DNA from: an uncultured Eggerthella sp.
GTDB taxonomy: Bacteria > Actinomycetota > Coriobacteriia > Coriobacteriales > Eggerthellaceae
Direction: 5' to 3'
Assembly: GCA_900542265.1 (NCBI GenBank)
Contig: UQML01000040.1
Coordinates: 1-13,829, forward strand
DNA: 13,829 nt
This document shows positions 1-5,765 of the stretch, piece after piece. The notes beneath the pieces are model-generated. The model worked only from the letters and a program-made list of their open reading frames with translations. It searched no databases and was not told the DNA's origin. Positions within the stretch are counted from its first letter, which is position 1. Each line of letters begins with the position of its first letter. The position numbers and the translations under genes were made by a program.

Positions 1-26
1 CAGCGTCAGATGTGTATAAGAGACAG
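1..26 (+). other. Nextera transposase adapter remnant (non-genomic)
   Basis: Bases 8-26 read AGATGTGTATAAGAGACAG, the 19-bp Tn5 mosaic end used in Illumina Nextera libraries. The preceding CAGCGTC matches the adjoining part of the read-1 adapter (the read-2 adapter differs here). This is library sequence left at a contig end and should be masked. It means the gene starting at base 27 is truncated by assembly, not by biology. Confidence 0.97.
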
Positions 27-104
27 CGCTGGCACGGAGTTGGCATAGTGCTTATTGCTCTCGGTGTTATTGTTGCCGCGCTCTCTAATGCAGGATTGTT
101 ATAG
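27..104 (+). CDS. C-terminal fragment of a membrane protein, probably DMT-superfamily transporter
   Basis: The frame is open from the adapter junction to TAG at 102-104, giving 25 codons. The peptide is one hydrophobic segment beginning with R-W-H-G-V-G and ending in G-L-L, with the W-x-G-[IV]-x-L-I-x-x-G-V pattern seen in the last helix of drug/metabolite transporters (EamA, SMR or YdcZ/DUF606 type). The 5' part of the gene lies beyond the contig edge. It converges on the TetR gene with only 13 bp between stops. The family call rests on one helix, so it is tentative; that it is the tail of an integral membrane protein is more secure. Confidence 0.5.
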   Translation, partial: RWHGVGIVLIALGVIVAALSNAGLL

Positions 105-117
105 CGGGCACGTTAGT

Positions 118-687
118 TTAATAGAGCGTTTTGGCAAGAAGCGCAAAGAGCGTTTCGTCGTAGGTGGTATCATCACGTGCAGAATCAAGCATGGCTTCCC
201 AGATAAGTGCTGAAAGTCTTTCTGGATCAAGAGTCCCGGTAAGTCGTTCTTGCTTAATGCGAGGGTCATCGCACAGGGCACGTTTGATACCTTCGCGCGC
301 ATGAGAGAAACTTTGTTGCTCGCGCTTTTGCGCAGAAAGTCTATCGGTTGTGCTGAGCGCTGAAAGTTCGGAAAGAAAATCCTTCTTGAATGTTTTGAGT
401 GCGGCTTTAAGACTTTGGGAGAGGGCAGAGCAAAAGGCTACAAAGTCTTTGTCATTGTGCGAGGTAACCATATCCATAGTCTCAGTAAAAGCTCGCTGCC
501 AAAACATCCCGACGACATCATTGATGAGTTCGGTTTTGCTGGCATAGGAATTATAGATGGTGCCAACTGCGACATCGCAGTCATTTGCAACGGAGCGAAT
601 GCTTAGGGCTTGCAAGCCTTCTGTGGCGGCAAGTGCATAGGCGTGCTCCAGTATTTCTTCTTGTGTAATGACTGATCGTTTTCCCAT
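118..687 (-). CDS. TetR/AcrR family transcriptional regulator
   Basis: This 189-aa protein has the usual TetR size. Residues about 8-55 form the N-terminal DNA-binding domain, with the helix-turn-helix around L-S-I-R-S-V-A-N-D-C-D-V-A-V-G-T-I-Y and the typical Y-x-x-Y-x-S-K-x-E-L-I after it. The remainder is the variable, mostly helical ligand-binding domain. The start is set at the ATG at 687 because AAAGGTG lies just upstream and the family motif begins right after it. A longer frame to 813 exists but runs through the operators. The gene is divergent from the HsmA-type gene at 860, and three TGAAC-N3-GTTCA palindromes lie between them. Autorepression and repression of the neighbour are the simplest reading. 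The ligand is unknown. Confidence 0.93.
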   Translation of the reverse strand: MGKRSVITQEEILEHAYALAATEGLQALSIRSVANDCDVAVGTIYNSYASKTELINDVVGMFWQRAFTETMDMVTSHNDKDFVAFCSALSQSLKAALKTFKKDFLSELSALSTTDRLSAQKREQQSFSHAREGIKRALCDDPRIKQERLTGTLDPERLSALIWEAMLDSARDDTTYDETLFALLAKTLY

Positions 688-721
688 GACAAACACCTTT
701 TGATCTTTAAGCGTTGTTAGT

Positions 722-727
722 AGTATA
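722..727 (-). promoter_or_regulatory. Possible -10 of the TetR gene
   Basis: On the minus strand TATACT lies about 35 bases before the TetR ATG. No good -35 element is visible at 16-18 bp spacing; the region there is T/A-rich. Operator 751-769 would sit just upstream of or over the -35 region, consistent with autoregulation. Confidence 0.35.
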
Positions 728-750
728 GCTGCGATGGGAGAGAAAAATAA

Positions 751-769
751 ATATGAACTTTGTTCATAT
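751..769. promoter_or_regulatory. TetR operator candidate O1
   Basis: ATATGAAC-TTT-GTTCATAT is a perfect 19-bp palindrome (8-bp arms around a 3-base centre). It lies just upstream of the TTGACA box of the HsmA-type gene and is the longest of three sites sharing TGAAC-N3-GTTCA. Its place between two divergent promoters suits a regulator acting on both. Confidence 0.75.
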
Positions 770-772
770 ATC

Positions 773-800
773 TTGACAGGACGCTCGAACGTCCTAAAAT
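773..800 (+). promoter_or_regulatory. Promoter of the HsmA-type gene (TTGACA-16-TAAAAT)
   Basis: A consensus -35 TTGACA (773-778) is followed after 16 bp by TAAAAT (795-800), a good housekeeping-sigma promoter. It is framed by operator O1 upstream and O2/O3 at the expected transcription start. A ribosome site GAGG (850-853) precedes the ATG at 860. Confidence 0.7.
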
Positions 801-812
801 GAACAGTGTTCA
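800..812. promoter_or_regulatory. TetR operator candidate O2
   Basis: TGAAC-AGT-GTTCA has the same 5-bp arms and 3-base centre as O1. It touches the last base of the -10 box, where bound repressor would block RNA polymerase. Confidence 0.72.
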
Positions 813-817
813 ATAAA

Positions 818-830
818 TGAACATCGTTCA
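818..830. promoter_or_regulatory. TetR operator candidate O3
   Basis: TGAAC-ATC-GTTCA is the third copy. Its centre is 18 bp from the centre of O2, under two helical turns, so two repressor dimers could bind side by side over the start of transcription. O1 and O2 centres are 46 bp apart. Confidence 0.72.
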
Positions 831-859
831 GTTAAGAAAGATGGGAAACGAGGTTCATC

Positions 860-1342
860 ATGTCTCCACTCTTTATTATTTCAACCGTTGCTATTAGTGC
901 TGCACTCGTGTTTTATACGCTGGGTGTGTTTGGTGAGCGCAAGCATGGCACGCTTACGCGCACCTATGTTGCTTTGTTTTGGATTGGCCTTGCCTGTGAT
1001 ACGACGGGTACTGTCTTGATGAGTTCAATGGCGCGTAGCACTGGAGATGGCATGGGCGTCCATGGCGTTACGGGTGCTGTGGCGCTGGTTTTGATGCTTG
1101 TGCATGCGCTCTGGGCAACGTGGACATACGTTAAGGGAAGCGATCAAGCACAAAAGAGATTTCATACGTTTAGTACGGTTGTGTGGCTTATTTGGCTTAT
1201 TCCGTATCTTATTGGTATTTTGATGGGAGTGCCTGCCATTCACTTAAAGGCAATCTGTGCTTTTGGAACTAGTGTGCTTATCGTCGCTATCTTGAGTGTG
1301 ATCTTGCTTACGCCGCACAGAACCTATCGTAAGTCAGCCTAG
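860..1342 (+). CDS. HsmA/TIGR03987-type small integral membrane protein
   Basis: This 160-aa protein has four predicted membrane helices, at about residues 2-22, 37-57, 72-92 and 108-128, with a further hydrophobic stretch at 132-152 before a short basic tail. The pattern F-Y-T-x-G-V-x-x-E, then F-W-x-G-L-x-x-D-T-x-G-T-x-L-M, then H-G-V-T-G and later V-W-L-I-W-L-I-P-Y matches from memory the family TIGR03987, called HsmA in some databases. Conserved His, Asp and Thr residues inside or near the membrane hint at a redox, metal or heme-related role, but no activity is established here. The ATG at 860 has GAGG seven bases upstream. Its promoter is flanked by three operators, so expression is probably switched on when the divergent TetR protein is released by its ligand. 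Confidence 0.8.
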   Translation: MSPLFIISTVAISAALVFYTLGVFGERKHGTLTRTYVALFWIGLACDTTGTVLMSSMARSTGDGMGVHGVTGAVALVLMLVHALWATWTYVKGSDQAQKRFHTFSTVVWLIWLIPYLIGILMGVPAIHLKAICAFGTSVLIVAILSVILLTPHRTYRKSA

Positions 1343-1401
1343 ATTCCTTACCTTGAACAAAGCAGCCTAGATCGTGAGGCTTAGCTCGAAGATCTAGGCT
1401 G
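1335..1401. repeat. Inverted repeat with an extra direct copy after the HsmA-type gene
   Basis: CAGCCTAGATC (1363-1373) and GATCTAGGCTG (1391-1401) are perfect 11-bp arms around 17 bases, with a small inner GAG/CTC pairing. A second copy of CAGCCTAGAT (1335-1344) overlaps the TAG stop codon and could pair with the same 3' arm. No T-run follows on either strand, so it is not a classical intrinsic terminator. It lies between convergent genes and may stop or stabilise both transcripts. Confidence 0.6.
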
Positions 1402-1449
1402 ATGAGCTTGTGTGATGTCAGTAGCGTATAAGCGTTACCAAGAAGAAGG

Positions 1450-1785
1450 CTAGACTTGAAGTGCACCATAGAGTGCGATGGCCTTTTTGCACCCGCACAG
1501 TCTTCCCGAATAAATCTTTTCGTAATAATGGTCATCATACCAATCAAAGGTATAGCAGCCCTCCTCACGAGCTACCTGCTCTTCAAGCGTCGGTAGCTCA
1601 GTGAGAAGGGTGTTGTAGATATGCTGTGCAGATTCAGTGTCGAGGCGATGGACGATATCTCTAAGATATTCAATCTCTGCTCGATCCCAGACATCAAAGC
1701 TCGAGTTGACAGCATCAGCTTTAGCTGTGTAGTCAGCAATGGTTGCTTCGAGTGCTGTTTTGTAGGCAAGTGCTTTGGTATCCAT
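1450..1785 (-). CDS. Hypothetical protein, 111 aa, C-terminal C-x-C motif
   Basis: I do not recognise a family. The protein is soluble and mostly helical for the first 75 residues, with acidic and Leu/Ile-rich amphipathic stretches around R-A-E-I-E-Y-L-R-D-I-V. Then comes an aromatic patch F-D-W-Y-D-D-H-Y-Y and a tail holding L-C-G-C-K-K. The Cys, His and Asp residues near the end (C77, H86, C96, C98) could bind metal, which is only a suggestion. The ATG has AAAGGA five bases upstream. It follows the DUF362 gene in the same direction after 33 bp, so the two are probably co-transcribed. No signal peptide or membrane helix is seen. Confidence 0.72.
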   Translation of the reverse strand: MDTKALAYKTALEATIADYTAKADAVNSSFDVWDRAEIEYLRDIVHRLDTESAQHIYNTLLTELPTLEEQVAREEGCYTFDWYDDHYYEKIYSGRLCGCKKAIALYGALQV

Positions 1786-1818
1786 GGGAATCCTTTGTGG
1801 TTTTAATACACGTAGAGT

Positions 1819-2748
1819 TTATTTTACCTGGAAGGTGTTTTGATCAACAGCAACGCCACCTTTGATGACGACCAGCTCATAGTCTTTGGAACCGTATCCA
1901 AGACGGGCGGCATCATCAATGGTTTTGGTGCCGTGTTTAGAATTGATGCGTTCAAGCAAGTGATCACGTCCTGGATCATCAGAATTAACCACGGCATCAA
2001 TACATGCTTGATCAATAGCTACGGGATCTAAAGAGGCAAAAATGCCGATATCCTTCATGCAGGGGTCTTCAGCCACGGCACAGCAATCGCAGTCAACAGA
2101 CAAGTTACAAGCAATGTTGATAAACGCTGCATTGCTGCCGAAGTGATTAACCACTGTCTCCGCCGCTTCTGCCATAGCTTCAAGAAAATCATCCTGCTCA
2201 GCAACTTTCTCCCAGAATTCACCCTGGTTTAAACTTGCGCCAGCAGTATGAATATTAACCTTGCCTTGATTGGAAGCGCATCCAATAGAGAGCTGCTTAA
2301 GCGCGCCACCAAAGCCTCCCATAGGATGACCTTTAAAGTGTGAAACGACGAGTAAAGAAGCGTAGTTTGCTAAATGTCCACCTACGTGGTTTTGCTTCAA
2401 AACACGGCCATTTTCAATAGGGAAAATAAGGTCTGACGATGGGCCATCCGCATCCATAATGTCAACAGGAAATATCTCAGACCAACCATGCTTTGCCATA
2501 AGCTTTTCGTGCTTTTCAGTCGTGTCGCGCGCGCCGTCATAGGCGGTGTTGCACTCAACGATAGTCCCATCGACTTCTTTAACTATGGGCTTTAAAAATT
2601 CAGGGCGCAAATAGTTTTGATTGCCGTCTTCGCCAGAATGCACTTTAACCGCCACTTTGCCGGGCAATTTAACGCCAAGTAGTTCATACATTTTGACAAC
2701 ATTTTCAGGAGTGATATCGGGGGTGAAAAATACTGCAGGTTTACTCAT
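1819..2748 (-). CDS. DUF362 domain-containing protein
   Basis: The 309-aa protein covers a full DUF362 domain: V-A-V-K-V-H-S-G-E near residue 32-40, N-T-A-Y-D-G-A-R-D-T at 67-76, H-F-K-G-H-P-M-G-G-F-G-G-A-L-K-Q at 137-152, and C-N-L-S-V-D-C-D-C-C at 214-223 followed by C230. D-P-V-A-I-D-Q-A follows at 241-248. The clustered cysteines resemble those of family members regarded as iron-sulfur proteins, often fused to or encoded beside ferredoxin domains; no 2[4Fe-4S] ferredoxin domain is present here. The biochemical role of the family is not settled. GGAGG precedes the ATG at 2748. It probably heads a two-gene transcript with the 111-aa gene. Confidence 0.88.
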   Translation of the reverse strand: MSKPAVFFTPDITPENVVKMYELLGVKLPGKVAVKVHSGEDGNQNYLRPEFLKPIVKEVDGTIVECNTAYDGARDTTEKHEKLMAKHGWSEIFPVDIMDADGPSSDLIFPIENGRVLKQNHVGGHLANYASLLVVSHFKGHPMGGFGGALKQLSIGCASNQGKVNIHTAGASLNQGEFWEKVAEQDDFLEAMAEAAETVVNHFGSNAAFINIACNLSVDCDCCAVAEDPCMKDIGIFASLDPVAIDQACIDAVVNSDDPGRDHLLERINSKHGTKTIDDAARLGYGSKDYELVVIKGGVAVDQNTFQVK

Positions 2749-2784
2749 AAGTTGTATCCTCCGTTCTTATGTAAGACTATGTGT

Positions 2785-2790
2785 AGTATA
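2785..2790 (-). promoter_or_regulatory. -10 element of the DUF362 gene, with nearby palindrome
   Basis: On the minus strand TATACT lies about 37 bases before the ATG. The -35 region is weak. A perfect 10-bp palindrome TTGTCGACAA (2798-2807) lies just upstream of this -10 and could be an operator. This suggests DUF362 is transcribed separately from thpR. Confidence 0.4.
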
Positions 2791-2820
2791 GAGGATTTTG
2801 TCGACAATGTGTTTCTTATA

Positions 2821-2860
2821 GTGTCGCTGTAATCAGAGCGACACCCGCACAATTTGGTGC
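2821..2860. terminator. Twin hairpins between thpR and DUF362
   Basis: GTGTCGCT (2821-2828) pairs perfectly with AGCGACAC (2837-2844) over an 8-base loop. Directly beside it GCAC (2847-2850) and GTGC (2857-2860) form a second small hairpin that ends at the thpR stop. No T-run follows on the minus strand, so this is either a factor-dependent terminator or a 3'-end stabilising structure. Confidence 0.45.
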
Positions 2861-2861
2861 A

Positions 2862-3407
2862 TTACGCTGTAGGAAGGATCAGACATTCACGCTCGAGCGG
2901 TTCATAAATTGCGCCTTTGTCGGTCAGGTGACTTTCAAAAAGCGTGAGATATTGCGCTCGTCCTGGGGGAGGAAGTATGGGCGATGGGATAGAGCTGTTT
3001 GTAAGATCGATATTGCGGGCAAGGGTTATGTGAGGAAAGAAAGGCTTTGTATCATAAGAAAAGCCATGGTCAACAAGTGAAGAGCGTAGGTTCTGCGCAA
3101 GTTCCATAAGTGCAGAAGTTTGTTCGAAAGCCAAGCGTAAAGTGAGCCTTTTTGATCCTTTGAACGTGCCTAAGTTGGTAGGAATAAGGTGGATGGGCTC
3201 ATAGCAAGAGGCATTGAGTGCTTCGTAGAGCGTTTCTTTTGCGAGAGGCGTGTCACTGACATTAAGATTACCCAAAAAGGCTAGTGTGACGTGATAGGTT
3301 GCAGGATCTAGGTAGCGCCCCGGCAGTTCTTTTTGCATCTTTTTAGCAAAGAGGGCAAGGTCATTGCGGAGTAAGTCAGGTAGTTCCAAAGCAAAAAATG
3401 CTCTCAT
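2862..3407 (-). CDS. thpR: RNA 2',3'-cyclic phosphodiesterase (2H family, LigT/ThpR)
   Basis: The 181-aa length and both H-x-T-x motifs of the 2H phosphoesterase family are present: H39-V-T-L followed by A-F-L-G, and H126-I-T-L followed by A-R. The N-terminal M-R-A-F-F-A-L-E-L-P is the usual opening of ThpR proteins. Family members open 2',3'-cyclic phosphates on RNA ends, and some ligate tRNA halves in vitro; the physiological substrate is often unclear. They act in the cytoplasm. The ATG at 3407 has GGAGG seven bases upstream. It overlaps the stop of the 52-aa frame upstream through ATGA, which suggests translational coupling. Confidence 0.93.
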   Translation of the reverse strand: MRAFFALELPDLLRNDLALFAKKMQKELPGRYLDPATYHVTLAFLGNLNVSDTPLAKETLYEALNASCYEPIHLIPTNLGTFKGSKRLTLRLAFEQTSALMELAQNLRSSLVDHGFSYDTKPFFPHITLARNIDLTNSSIPSPILPPPGRAQYLTLFESHLTDKGAIYEPLERECLILPTA

Positions 3408-3562
3408 GAGCCAACCTCCTTAGTTTTAGTTAGTGTACGATCAGTCAAAACAGCAGCCCAGAGTCCGCGGGCATCCATTTGGAGTAACTGGTAAAACGTT
3501 ACACGCGGTTTATCGACGGGACAAGCATCCTGTGCAATTTGTGTGTCGAGAGGTTGAGACAT
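3404..3562 (-). CDS. Candidate 52-aa small protein coupled to thpR
   Basis: An ATG at 3562 opens 52 codons that stop at TGA 3404-3406, sharing ATGA with the thpR start. The peptide begins M-S-Q-P-L-D-T-Q-I and contains a plausible soluble core F-Y-Q-L-L-Q-M-D-A-R-G-L-W. It has one cysteine and no membrane helix. The ribosome site is weak (AGAAAGAAG about 9 bases before the ATG). I do not recognise a family. The 4-base overlap is typical of real operons and the thpR ribosome site lies inside this frame. It could still be chance. Confidence 0.5.
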   Translation of the reverse strand: MSQPLDTQIAQDACPVDKPRVTFYQLLQMDARGLWAAVLTDRTLTKTKEVGS

Positions 3563-3742
3563 GCTCAAACGCTTCTTTCTGATGTGATGATACTGATTAG
3601 TCTAGAACAGGTAGTATGCGATGAGGTTACCCTTAGCTATCTCTTTACAAAATGTAGGGTTGATTGAATTAGCGTGCGCTACGATGATAAAAGCATAATG
3701 ATGCGCCTGAGCCTACGAGAGTACCAGCAATGAGGGAGTCTG

Positions 3743-4858
3743 ATGGTTAAAAAGACAGCAAAAATAGCAGGCAGTATAGTAGGCGGTATAGTTGGAGCAG
3801 TTGTTCTGGTGCTAATAGCTTATGCCGTTTATGTGATGACGGCGTATTATCGTCTTGACGATGGGCTTACGTTAGAGACGCAAGCGCCCCACAATGGTGA
3901 GCAGGTGCGCCCGCAGATTGAAAGAGCGCACACCATTACGCTTGTGAGTGCTAATGCTGGTTTTGGTGCATATGGACCAGATTTTGATTTTTTTATGGAT
4001 GGAGGCAGCGGGTCGGTTGCTCCGAGTGCAACCTATGTTCGTAGTAATATGGACGGGCTTGCCCAAGCAATCAAAGGCCTTGATCCTGATGTGGTGCTTT
4101 TTCAAGAGGTTGATGTCCAAGGCATGCGCAGCTGTAATGTGAATGAATATGAACTCTTGCGCGATCAGTTTGCCTCAGACTGCTCTGTTTTTATTCAAAA
4201 TTATGATTCACCCTATCTTGCGTGGCCGCTGTATGCGCCGCATGGCAAAAATCAATCAGGACTCGCCACGTTTTCAACTTACGAGATCACGCAAACGCAG
4301 CGCAGAAGCCTACCCGTATCAGAGAACATCAGTAAGCTTCTTGATCTTGATAGGTGCTTTGCGTCCTCGCGTATTCCTGTTGCAGGAGGCAAAGAGCTGG
4401 TGGTTTTTAATGTTCATCTTTCTGCTTATGGAGCTGATCCAGAGGTACTAGAAGGGCAGCGAGCAATGCTCTTTGAAGCAATGCAAGAAGAATACGCGCA
4501 AGGCAACTATGTTATAGCGGGCGGAGACTTCAACCATGATTTGCTTGGTGTGTCCAATGAGGTCTATGGAAACACAACAAACACAGAGGCTAGCTGGGCG
4601 AAACCTTTTGCCTTTGAGGAAATTCCTAAAGGATTTACTTTAGGGGCAAAAGCACAATTTGATACAGGTACCTTTGACTCAGCGGCAACGTGTCGTGATG
4701 CAGGACGTCCTTATGATGGGACAAATGACCGATGGGTTATGGACGGCTTCATCTATTCTGACAACATTGATTGCATAGAACAACGTACGCTTGATCTTGA
4801 CTTTACGTACTCAGACCATAACCCGGTGTATATGATGTGCGTGTTGCGCGCAGAATAA
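3743..4858 (+). CDS. Membrane-anchored endonuclease/exonuclease/phosphatase-family protein
   Basis: The 371-aa protein starts with K-K and one membrane helix at about residues 10-34, with no clear signal-peptidase site, so it is probably a signal anchor with the enzyme outside the membrane. The rest is the EEP fold: S-A-N-A-G at 69-73, F-Q-E-V-D at 120-124, N-V-H-L at 223-226, G-G-D-F-N-H-D at 260-266, D-G-F-I-Y-S-D near 334-340 and the closing S-D-H-N-P at 357-361. These carry the metal-binding Glu, the Asp/Asn pair and the catalytic Asp-His of the family. Substrates in this fold range from DNA to phospholipids, sphingomyelin and inositol phosphates. With an extracellular location, lipid or polymer phosphodiester hydrolysis is more likely than DNA repair. 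GAGGGAG precedes the ATG. Confidence 0.9.
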   Translation: MVKKTAKIAGSIVGGIVGAVVLVLIAYAVYVMTAYYRLDDGLTLETQAPHNGEQVRPQIERAHTITLVSANAGFGAYGPDFDFFMDGGSGSVAPSATYVRSNMDGLAQAIKGLDPDVVLFQEVDVQGMRSCNVNEYELLRDQFASDCSVFIQNYDSPYLAWPLYAPHGKNQSGLATFSTYEITQTQRRSLPVSENISKLLDLDRCFASSRIPVAGGKELVVFNVHLSAYGADPEVLEGQRAMLFEAMQEEYAQGNYVIAGGDFNHDLLGVSNEVYGNTTNTEASWAKPFAFEEIPKGFTLGAKAQFDTGTFDSAATCRDAGRPYDGTNDRWVMDGFIYSDNIDCIEQRTLDLDFTYSDHNPVYMMCVLRAE

Positions 4859-4937
4859 GCATTTGTAGGCGGTTTTCAATATTGGCAGTGCTTACTACAT
4901 CATAGGTCGCGGCGTCATTAATAAAATCACTACCCTT

Positions 4938-4979
4938 GCAGAACGCAAGCAGACTGAAGAAGCTCATTCTGCCTAGTTT
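4938..4979 (+). terminator. Possible terminator after the EEP gene
   Basis: GCAGAA (4938-4943) pairs with TTCTGC (4967-4972), with AGC/GCT inside, and is followed by CTAG and five T. The loop is large, so the structure is weak. It abuts the stop codon of the convergent TetR gene. Confidence 0.35.
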
Positions 4980-5563
4980 TTATAAAGAGAATTCGCATGA
5001 TGTTTCTCGCCGATGGCGAGCATGGTGTTCACCACTGCGCTGAAGAGGGGATGAACCACCTCACCTCTTGTGAAGTGCGGATCAACTTCACATTCGCGCA
5101 TGGCGGCGATCAATCCGCCGAAAACGAAGGTGATTGCGATTCTCTCTTCTTCTGTCAGATCTTCCTCGTGAACATTGAGATAGTCGAGCCATATCTGCTT
5201 GATGGTATCTTGCATGACCTGGTTCAGATAGAGCGAATCGCTCATGATGAAAAGGCGCGCATAGTGGGAGTAATCGCGAAACGTCGGGTAATTGAGAAAA
5301 GTGAAAGGATCGATGTCTTCAACGGCCACGGCTTCCCTAAGAAAGTCGGGCGCATGTTTAGGTGCGACCTCCTCAAACGCCTTTTTTGCTAAGTCATCAA
5401 TGTTCTCAAAATAGCGATAGAACGTATTGTGATTCACGTGTGCACGGTTTGAAAGTGAGCGAATGTTCAGCTGCGTGTAATCGTCCTCAGCGAGCAATTC
5501 CCAAAAAGCGTCTATGAGCGCCTGGCGTGCTTTTCCTTCTTCCTCTTTGGGCGGTCTTCCCAT
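4973..5563 (-). CDS. TetR/AcrR family regulator divergent from the Pip-type permease
   Basis: The 196-aa protein begins M-G-R-P-P-K-E-E-E-G, typical of TetR proteins. The DNA-binding domain covers about residues 12-60, with a helix-turn-helix at L-N-I-R-S-L-S-N-R-A-H-V-N-H-N-T-F-Y-R-Y-F and the E-N-I-D-D-L-A continuation. The rest is a helical effector domain. I chose the ATG at 5563 because AGAAGGAG lies six bases before it; a TTG at 5593 would add ten residues without a ribosome site. It is divergent from the permease at 5755 with palindromic sequence between them, so it probably represses the permease and itself until a membrane-active or toxic ligand is bound. Confidence 0.93.
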   Translation of the reverse strand: MGRPPKEEEGKARQALIDAFWELLAEDDYTQLNIRSLSNRAHVNHNTFYRYFENIDDLAKKAFEEVAPKHAPDFLREAVAVEDIDPFTFLNYPTFRDYSHYARLFIMSDSLYLNQVMQDTIKQIWLDYLNVHEEDLTEEERIAITFVFGGLIAAMRECEVDPHFTRGEVVHPLFSAVVNTMLAIGEKHHANSLYKN

Positions 5564-5625
5564 TTTCGCTCCTTCTGTGGGGTTAGGCTTCAATATTTTA
5601 CGAGGCGATCCATAACCTTAAAAAC

Positions 5626-5649
5626 TAGAACATCATTCTATTTGTTCTA
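5626..5649. promoter_or_regulatory. Operator candidate between TetR and Pip-type permease
   Basis: TAGAACA (5626-5632) and TGTTCTA (5643-5649) are perfect inverted arms around 10 bases. The left arm also forms an overlapping near-palindrome TAGAAC-ATC-ATTCTA (5626-5640). Such nested symmetry between a TetR gene and its divergent target is the usual operator arrangement. No confident -35/-10 pair could be assigned nearby. Confidence 0.6.
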
Positions 5650-5696
5650 TTTTAATACAGTACGTTTTTTATTACAGTCAAAGAAGGAGATTGTCT

Positions 5697-5765
5697 GTGC
5701 GCTGCGATTCTTCAAGGGCGGCGACCGCGCATTTGGGCTCACGAGGGGATAACGATGATCGATAA
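5697..5765 (+). CDS. Possible 22-codon leader ORF before the permease
   Basis: AAGGAG (5683-5688) lies eight bases before a GTG at 5697 that opens 22 codons, ending at TAA 5763-5765, 11 bases inside the permease gene. The peptide is Arg/Ala/Asp/Ser-rich without a run of one amino acid, so it is not a classical attenuation leader. It could couple translation to the permease, whose own ribosome site GAGGGG lies within it. Support is only the ribosome site and the overlap. Confidence 0.3.
   Translation: MRCDSSRAATAHLGSRGDNDDR

Noticed and set aside
688..813. N-terminal extension of the first TetR protein to the ATG at 813
   Set aside because: The extension runs through the operator and promoter region, has no ribosome site and no TetR similarity; the ATG at 687 has AAAGGTG at proper distance.
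1450..3562. One single four-gene minus-strand operon
   Set aside because: A -10 element, a palindrome and two hairpins between thpR and DUF362 argue for two transcription units.
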